Below, one piece after another: positions 57,337 through 64,000 of a stretch of DNA of 64,000 bases (its first letter is position 1; every line of letters starts with the position of its first letter). The translations under genes were made by a program, and so were the position numbers. The notes beneath the pieces were generated by a model, which did not search any database, had not been told where the DNA came from, and saw only the letters and a program-made list of their open reading frames with translations. Source of the stretch: Pseudocercospora fijiensis CIRAD86 (Eukaryota; Ascomycota; Dothideomycetes; Mycosphaerellales; Mycosphaerellaceae); contig NW_006921536.1 in the NCBI RefSeq assembly GCF_000340215.1, forward strand, positions 4,663,537 through 4,727,536, written 5' to 3'.

Positions 57337-58933
57337 TTATCTCAAAGCTTTCATCTTCGCATAGTACCATCTCGAGATTTTAATGCCAGGGATGTCGCAC
57401 GTCCGAGTGACCACCTCAGCGACGTAGAGCATAACAGGCAAGCTCAACACTACGCAAAAGAGGTAGTTTGGCTCCATAGCATACGGACCACCATCGGGCA
57501 AGAACCACCAGCTAGCGTCCTTCCACTTATTCTGGAGGTGTCCGAAACGTTTGATATCGTCATCGTTCGAGGGGATCTTGACGCCCGTCAGGTAGAAGAG
57601 GCGATCGGAGAGGAGACCGATCATTGGACCGTGGACCAGGTAAAGGGAGAAAGAGTGTCTTCCAAGATCTGTAGGTTGGGTTAGCAAGGATTCTGATAGT
57701 GATGCTTCTTCGGAACTTACACTGTGCCACGCCGGTCTCGAAGAGCCATCTAACCCATGGAATCTCCTTGACCGAGACCAAAAGCATCCATGCGGCCCAG
57801 AACAACCAGAACCATCGATAAGTGGTGTTGCCTTCTTTGTATGAGTCGGGAATAAATTTCATCAGAGTGCCCCACGCGCCGCATTTCCCGAGCACCTCCT
57901 CCATTTTCTCCGAGTCAGAAGACGGCTGACTGGCCAGCCAAAGCCCAGAAACCAGCATAAGGTGCATCAGAATGACCTTCAAGACTCGTCTCCGCTTGAA
58001 GAATCTGAAAATAGGGTCCCAAGGGAGGGATACGTGGAGGTTACTTGCTGAGAGTAGGTCCAGCTCTGCAGTAAGCATACCTGCAAAGAAGGCTCCATAC
58101 CAAGCGCCTGCTGCTCCAAGGACCCAGTACAAAGTCATTGCGAATGTCAACAGGATGCGGGATCGCGTGCCGACTTGATGCGTGCAGAAGAGCCAGACAA
58201 ACAGGGTCAAAGATCCTCGCAGTTCGACGGGAATGGTCCAAGTGTGCACGTTGTAGTATGTGAAGAGAAAGCCGCCTCGGAAGAAGTAGGTAAACTTCAT
58301 TTGGTCCTTCCACCACGCCCATAATTCCCAAAAGATGTTCGACTGGTGCTCGGGAAATGCGGTCGTAATGCCTGTAATGTGCCAGAAGAAGGCGAGCATC
58401 AAGGTACTGAACCAAACTGGAATGAAAAGGCGTCCCATTCGGCGCACCATGGCGGCATTGAGTGCTTCGATGAAATCGTCTCGTCGTCCTTCATGGAGAA
58501 GACCAATCAATCTTCGGGGGACGACGTATCCAGAAATCGTGAAGAACAGGATGACCATGAAGTGGCCTCCAGTGAAGGGAAGACGAAGGATTGGCCATGC
58601 TGCGGGAGATGTGTTGAATGTCTGCCACCAGTATGCAGCACCATAGCAGAGTTCCAGTCCCTGGTGTGTGAAGACCGACAAGTGCATGATGCAAACGCAA
58701 AACGCAGCAACTCCGCGAAGGCCATCCAGCCATGCCGTCGGGCCTGGTCTCTTGCCGCTGCCTGGAGGCCTCTTCTCGAAGCACTCTGGCTTCAGGACGG
58801 ACCAGATGCCGGACCAGGCATTTCGGATGGAAAAATTGCGAATGGCATTTCGGGCAGAAGCGGGTGCTGGTGGTGGCTTCTCATCGATCAATCCGCTCAG
58901 CAGACCCAGCTGCTGGTCTGTGTTGTGCGCCAT
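57337..58933 (-). CDS. Membrane acyltransferase-3 family protein
   Basis: Two exons, 57,721-58,933 and 57,337-57,668, give 514 residues. ATG at 58,931-58,933 starts MAHNTDQQLGLLSGL. The acyltransferase-3 signature is AWLDGLRGVAAFCVCIMH (residues about 67-84, with the catalytic-type His), then TGGHFMVILFFTISGYVV (about 120-137), RRMGRLFIPVW and the late block YLGRHSFSLYLVHGP formed by splicing. About ten hydrophobic segments suit an integral membrane protein. The family moves acyl groups to sugars or other small molecules, often from the plasma membrane or secretory path; the substrate here cannot be told. It is the closest intact gene to the repeat block. Composition is normal, with no RIP stops. 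Confidence 0.9.
57669..57720 (-). other. Intron of the acyltransferase gene (52 bp)
   Basis: GTAAGT at the donor, TGCTAACCC as branch point, CTACAG at the acceptor. Splicing gives GVAQ-YLGRHSF and keeps the frame. Confidence 0.9.
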
Positions 58934-59809
58934 GCTGTCGCGAAGTCCTGGCTACGATTCCGGGCAGGCCAGATCCATGGACTGGATCGCACGGTGAAGA
59001 AGGCGTTGTTGAAGCAGAAATGCAAGGACGAGAGTAGAGTTTGCCCGTCGATGCCTGCCACTGCCACTACCGACGGAACCTCGGCGATGAACCGTGGCGC
59101 TGACATGGGCACTGTGGCACGCGTGTGGAGATCGGCCACTTGCCTGGAATAGGAGACGCGACGCCATCCAGAGAGATGCTTGGCTGGACGATGGTTCCAT
59201 ACGAAGTTCGTCGGAGTCGGACCGTTCCTAGAAGTCTGCATTTCTGTCGTGAGAATATCGGCAGCCCGGAAGTAGTCTGGACCAAGGACTCCTTGGACAC
59301 CCGCTGGTCCTCATTCACTCGCAGCAGCCGGAGTATTGATCTCGCATCGACACTGCCCGCTTCTCACTTGTAACAATCATTGGTTCACCAGCAACAACCG
59401 CTTCGTCGCCCTGCTGCTTGCCAAGATCGGACTTGCACTAGCTGCAGCAGCTTCTCGGCGAACCAGCGACCGCCCAAGCGGCCAAGGTAGTCGTCAAATG
59501 CAGGGACGAAGTCGTCTGTATATCGCGGCCAAGGAACAATGCGCGAGACTAAGGCCGCCTGCACTCGGACCAGCAAACCCTCTCTTTTGTTGTAGAATAT
59601 GAGCACTCTGATGAAGTGGTGTTGTGCCTTCAAAAGTTCAAAGCCTGGCTGCTCAACATTGAACAAGACTTCGGGCCGACTTACTTAGTCAGCATTGTTT
59701 CGTCCAATCTCGCTCTCATCTCCGTTGGAGTCGACGCAGATATCGACTTCTGCTCACAGAAAATAATAACAGCACCCAACACCTTCACCCACCACTAACT
59801 TCAAACATC
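58934..59809. promoter_or_regulatory. Divergent intergenic region (876 bp)
   Basis: Lies between the starts of the minus-strand acyltransferase and the plus-strand reductase, so it holds both promoters. A pyrimidine- and CA-rich tract (59,770-59,805) precedes the reductase ATG, as is common for well-expressed fungal genes. No TATA box or named site could be supported. ORFs here are short and overlapping. Confidence 0.55.
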
Positions 59810-60793
59810 ATGGCAGATCTCAAGTCTCGGAAGATCTCCTTCATTGGTAGGTCGCCGTGTGCTCATCCCTTCTCTCATCAATAATCCCTCTCTGTGTCCT
59901 CATCAGCCTCAGCTCCACACGTATTATCTCAACTATCTAGGTAAGTGCAATTGCTGATATGACATGCAACAGGAGGTGGCAATATGGCTGCTGCCATCAT
60001 ATCGGGTCTGGTGTCCAAAGGATTCGAGAAGAAGCAGGTCACAGTCTCGGAGCCATGGGACGTCAACCGACAGAAGATGGCAGATCTTGGAGTCAACACC
60101 ACAGCAAACAACACTGAAGCAGCGACCGGCGCAGATATCATCATCCTGGCCATCAAACCTCAAGTGGCCAAGACAGTGTGCCAAGAACTTGCCGCATCCG
60201 CTTTCTCATCTGCAAATCCTCAGCCTTTGGTCGTGTCCATTGCCGCAGGCATAACAAGCGCAAGTCTGAAGGACTGGTGCCGGACCAAGGAAGGAAACAG
60301 CCCGGCCATCGTCCGCGTCATGCCCAACACTCCTGCTCTACTCGGGGAAGGTGCGAGCGGTCTATATGCTGAGAAAGACGTTTCAGAGAAGCAGAAGGCT
60401 TTGGCTACTGCTTTGCTTCAGAGCGTGAGCCGAGCGATCGAATGGGTAGAAAAGGAAGAGCTACTGGATGTAGTGACTGGACTCTCCGGCTCCGGGCCCG
60501 CCTACTTCTTCGCCATGGTCGAACATCTTGTCGCAAGTGCTACCAAGCTCGGCCTTTCCGAGGAACAGGCTACGAGGCTTGCCACGCAGACATGTCTCGG
60601 CGCCGGGAAGATGCTTGTGGAGGGCAAGGACTCTCCTTCCCAGCTCCGAAAGAATGTCACAAGCCCGAACGGTACAACTCAGGCTGGTCTGGAGAGCTTC
60701 GAGGCCTCTGGCTTTGCAGCGATTGTCGACAAGGCTGTAAAGGCTGCTACCGAAAGAGGAGAGGAGCTCGGCCGAACTTTAGGCAATCAATAG
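59810..60793 (+). CDS. Pyrroline-5-carboxylate reductase
   Basis: Exons 59,810-59,846 and 59,973-60,793 give 285 residues. ATG sits in CATCATGGC. The enzyme reduces 1-pyrroline-5-carboxylate to L-proline with NAD(P)H, the last step of proline synthesis. Seen: the Rossmann motif FIGGGNMAAAIISGL completed by splicing; ADIIILAIKPQVAK; VSIAAGITSASL; the signature RVMPNTPALLGEGASGLYA; and the dimerisation part DVVTGLSGSGPAYFFAMVEHL with PNGTTQAGLESFE near the end. Length is normal for the family and no residue of these motifs is lost. It is divergent from the acyltransferase with no functional link apparent. The yeast counterpart is PRO3; I leave the symbol empty because naming in this species is unknown. 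Confidence 0.97.
59847..59972 (+). other. Intron of the reductase gene (126 bp) with an internal TAG|GTAAGT
   Basis: Donor GTAGGT at 59,847, final acceptor CAACAG ending at 59,972. Inside, CTATCTAG ends at 59,940 and is followed at once by GTAAGT at 59,941. The intron could therefore be removed in two steps or as one piece. Either way the exons join to give the glycine-rich loop. Confidence 0.85.
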
Positions 60794-62405
60794 ACGAAAA
60801 GTATGAAAGATTCGATCCCCTTGTATTCGCGTCCGAGGAGCGGCGATCAGCATGTATCGAGAAGCAAGGCGGTCATATGCGTTGATGTGGAGCCCCGCAG
60901 CGCGCGGCGTTCTAAAAGTTATAATACCTACAGCGACCAGACAAGATGCCACTTTTGATCAGCGAAATCCCCACAGCGTGTCAGTGTAAGCCTCGGTATG
61001 GTAATAGTAAAGAGTGAACTAGATCCAGATCATATCGCGGGTCCCATCCTCAGAATCGAGGTATTCTAAGTTTAGCGTAGATTTCGCTACAGTACAAATG
61101 CATCTCGGACTCCGAGAGACGAACCCTTTCGGGACCGCATTCAGATTCCCTTGCCCTGCACGATCTTGCCATAGGTACGATCTTACAGGCATTCCTAGAA
61201 TGCTCGCCAGGTAGACCTAGATGAACAGGATGTTCGCAGCCGAATGATGAACAATAATCTCTGCGCGCTGACGATACTTCTCACCTCACACACATACAAA
61301 AAAAAAACAAAACCTCGGGCCCCGAACAGCTTTTCTTCGCGACCGCTTCCATCCTCACAGATTGGTCGCTGCCATTCGGACGCTACTGGATTGTCAAGTT
61401 TTCGGACTCCGAACCAGAACGGGCCCGAGCAAAGCACCATCGAAACGTTTCGGCGATCTGGATGGTGTGTGGTTGCGATTCAAGGGTTTGATTCGTGGTT
61501 AGTAGACGTGCGCTAGTGGATGGCTTCGTCGTTCGGGTTTCGGACTGCAGATGCGTGCTTCGGGTCCTACGTTTGGACTTTTTATTTGTACGACCGCCAT
61601 CGCTTTGTTGGGTTTGAGATACATGATATAGTGCTTTGTGTGATGGGCGGGTTGACTGCTGGGCTGCTAAGTATGCTGCCACTGGACGATGCTTTGGCGC
61701 TGAAGCGACGCAAAACCGCGTGTCCGACGACACCATCCGTACGAACGAACGAACCTCGCACCGCTGAACGCTTTCCCGAAGCTTCTTCATTGTTCTGCGG
61801 ACAGTGGTCGCATTGCGCCGTATGAAGAAGACATGGCACATTCGTGCCGCGCAAGACCTTTCCAGGCTCAATACCGCCGTTGAAGGTAGAGGGAGGATAT
61901 CAAGCAGCACATTCGGACACCATGGGGATTACGAATACAGACACGGTCAATTGGACAGCCACCGCTATGCTTCCGCGGAAGACATAGACGTGGCGGAGCT
62001 CTCCTGGCTTGGCGGATGGGCACACGACATCATCGTCGCCCAGGCTTGGCAGGGCTGCCGAGACCTAGCCAGGCCTTGGTTTGCCTCCCTCCAGCACAAT
62101 CTCGCGATCATGACGATGAACATCAAGACAAGCCATTGCCATGGCTCTCGGCGTTGCAAATACTGCAATGCTATCTCGTGTCTTCGCGTGCCTCAACAAC
62201 GTGGTCGATATGCAAGCGCGGGAGGATGATGCATTCCAGGCACGTTCCAAGAGTCTAGAGGCCTTGTCATTCATCAAATGCTAGGAAGTCGAGTGAGGTA
62301 AGTACGTCAAGGCGAGAGACACATGGATATATAATGTTCTTCCTGCCACCCCTGTAGTGTTCTTCTTAACGACATCAAGCAACAATCCGAACCTCGAACA
62401 GATAC
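60794..62405. other. Gene-poor stretch, no confident gene
   Basis: Several overlapping frames of 60-175 codons on both strands (for example 61,520-61,825 plus and 61,383-61,910 minus) have no recognisable motif and mixed codon character. A run of ten A near 61,298 and CA-rich DNA are present. The first 250 bases should include the 3' end of the reductase transcript. Confidence 0.45.
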
Positions 62406-62951
62406 ATGAACAACACTATCCTCGAAGCATTGCCATACACACCAAGCACCATGACTCTTCAAAACACCACAATCAGCGATAACAACATGGGCTGTGAGTG
62501 CCACCAACGACTGCAACCTACTTCCCAAACCAGTCACCAGCAAACACAAATCTCCAACGGCGACCTGACTGTGCATGCAGCCGAGACATTCCCCAGCTAC
62601 AGCACATCTCAAACCTCAACCCCAACAACGAAGCAATCAGACTCCCCCACAAACACCCCCTACAACAGCATTTCCTCAACAAACGCAAGCACCCAGCAAG
62701 TCGCCCACGCAGAGTCCACCACCAACGACGAATCCAACGGAGTCTCAGACCACACAGAACGCCGCCGAGGCTCAAGAGCCAACGGGCTAAGCGCAGGAAG
62801 TTCTGCGGCAAGGAGTCGCTCAAGAGGCGCGTGGGGTGAACATCGCATGGCCAAGGACGAGAAGGTTTGGGCTCAGGATAAGGAGCGGAAACATGGGAAG
62901 CTGTTTGAGAGGATTTTCGATCATAAGCTTGCGCCGGAGTTTTTGAAGTAG
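62406..62951 (+). CDS. Hypothetical low-complexity protein
   Basis: 181 codons from ATG 62,406 to TAG at 62,949-62,951; a second Met at 62,451 is an alternative start. The first 110 residues are Thr/Ser/Gln/Asn rich (STSQTSTPTTKQSDS and similar), probably disordered. The last 60 are charged (RMAKDEKVWAQDKERKHGKLFERIFDHKL) and look helical. No domain recognised. Antisense and overlapping frames are also open because the DNA is CA-rich, so the coding call is moderate. It could be part of a spliced gene starting upstream. Confidence 0.45.
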   Translation: MNNTILEALPYTPSTMTLQNTTISDNNMGCECHQRLQPTSQTSHQQTQISNGDLTVHAAETFPSYSTSQTSTPTTKQSDSPTNTPYNSISSTNASTQQVAHAESTTNDESNGVSDHTERRRGSRANGLSAGSSAARSRSRGAWGEHRMAKDEKVWAQDKERKHGKLFERIFDHKLAPEFLK

Positions 62952-64000
62952 GGGGGAAGGTTTTGTGGGGGATGGGGGATGGAGGAGGTGGGGAGGGGAT
63001 TTGTTTGTGAAGTAGGCGGGACGTCTCTAGGAAAGATACAGGAGGCAAGGAGGAGGACGGATCTGTGACGGTATTAGCGATAGTGTAGCATAGGGCACTT
63101 AATCTTGGCTTGCTTCTTTGGGCAGGGGTTCCACACACGGACTTTCATCATAGGTCTGCACGGTTTTGCCCCAAGACATGATACGGCTCCGGCTCGGGCT
63201 GCATTTCAATATCCCTTTTTGCCAACGAGCCTCGCGCTTTCTTTGATTCACATGCAACAGGCGGCTTGTGCGTGCGTGCGGGCCCGTCGCGGTACAACTC
63301 GAGCCTTCTCGCTCCTGTCAAGACCTGTATGTACAACATCAAACACGACGCATATACCATCGATTCTCGTTCGGGAGAAAAAAAAACCCCTCCCCCCCCA
63401 AAAGATATCCAAGTGCTCGTTAATAAACCACCCTCGAAGCCCCAGCAACACTACCTTTTTCAGACCTCCTAGCAGAATTTTTACGAAAATCTCATCTACT
63501 ACGATATACTAACTAGTAACCACCGACGCCTGCATTCTAGCTAATACCTTACTCTCTACTTTCGATCTGAGATCTCCCACTATTGAGCGATATTTAAAAA
63601 GGTAGCTTACTTGAATTCATCATCAATTCCGCACAGAGTTCCTTCCACGCTACCACGCTATCGACAGACCCCCGGTGGTCAACCAGGCAGGCAGACACTA
63701 GATAGACTTCGCAGACGACATTGAGTGGTTGGTCAGGCACTTGGAGCTGCAATGCTATTGCATCATTGGGCTATCCAGAGGCGGCCTATATGTAATAGCG
63801 TTGTGACTCAGAAACGTACTCTGCATTTTTCAATGGGTGAAACTTCCAGCTCAGAATTCGCTATGGTTTCCTCTTAATGGCGAGCATCAGCCCCCCCTTC
63901 CATCCCCTGGATTCGTTTTCTCAGAATTTTCCACTGCTTGATCCTTCTTCAAAAGTCCCACAGCCTAAAACTTCCATGATGCTCCGTGTCCCGGCAGATC
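62952..64000. other. Right-edge stretch, no gene seen
   Basis: A G-rich patch (62,950-63,000), an A-run followed by C-runs at 63,379-63,399 and ordinary unique sequence. Open frames of 67-206 codons overlap each other on both strands and show no motif. Confidence 0.45.

Noticed and set aside
57238..59152. Long ORFs on the plus strand over the acyltransferase gene (for example 58,346-59,152 and 57,238-57,684)
   Set aside because: They are antisense or frame shadows of a gene with clear family motifs and correct splicing, and have no motif of their own.
61383..61910. 175-codon minus-strand ORF
   Set aside because: Overlapped by open frames on the other strand, basic throughout and without any recognisable motif; not enough to call a gene.
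61804..62229. 141-codon plus-strand ORF
   Set aside because: Competing open frames on both strands and no family resemblance.
62518..63138. 206-codon minus-strand ORF
   Set aside because: Arises from CA-rich DNA; it overlaps the better plus-strand candidate and its Arg/Cys/Trp-rich translation looks like a shadow.
63105..63512. 135-codon plus-strand ORF
   Set aside because: Runs through homopolymers and has no motif.

Overview
The window looks like a chromosome segment of a filamentous ascomycete (Pezizomycotina; a Dothideomycete would fit, but that is a guess). Bases 1 to about 55,930 are a nest of dead transposable elements in which CpA and TpG are almost used up, TpA is in excess and nearly every Gln or Trp codon reads TAG/TAA. 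That is the footprint of repeat-induced point mutation (RIP). At about 55,930 the texture changes abruptly to ordinary gene-bearing DNA with short spliced genes.

The repeat block can be unpicked by target duplications and restored reading frames. At the left edge is the tail of a Plavaka-like (CACTA-type) DNA transposon (1-2,004). It interrupts Gypsy copy A (minus strand, 2,005-9,267 plus 14,204-14,240), whose 5' LTR is split by a Tad-like LINE (9,268-14,190). A sits in the integrase of a second Gypsy family, copy C (minus, 14,241-20,479), which carries a second, 5'-truncated LINE. C ends inside an unidentified ORF with a coding minisatellite. Next comes the 3' half of a DDE integrase-type transposase. 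Its 5' half lies at 51,386-51,999, so a 28.6-kb Gypsy element (copy B, 22,757-51,385, 279-bp LTRs) was inserted into it. B was itself invaded by a 9.9-kb hAT element (F, 30,223-40,156) and by a complete chromodomain Gypsy (copy D, 43,454-50,572, TSD CTAGC). A dead PiggyBac transposase (52,755-55,400) ends the block.

The most unusual content is in F. Besides a hAT transposase it holds two divergent histone H3-like genes on the same strand. One has two introns whose removal restores the H3 core exactly, and its tail carries three copies of the K-A-P-R-K motif. F also has at least two unidentified genes and fourteen small arrays of a GCCGGC-N6 repeat, several of them inside introns. B carries a 929-codon unidentified ORF between pol and its 3' LTR. 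A 23-bp palindrome built on CCCCGGGG recurs eight times in the Gypsy elements, often next to ORF ends.

The right-hand 8 kb holds a truncated cytochrome P450 relic (56,281-56,910), an intact membrane acyltransferase-3 gene (57,337-58,933, minus, one intron), an intact pyrroline-5-carboxylate reductase gene (59,810-60,793, plus) and one hypothetical low-complexity protein (62,406-62,951). No rRNA, tRNA or CRISPR was seen.
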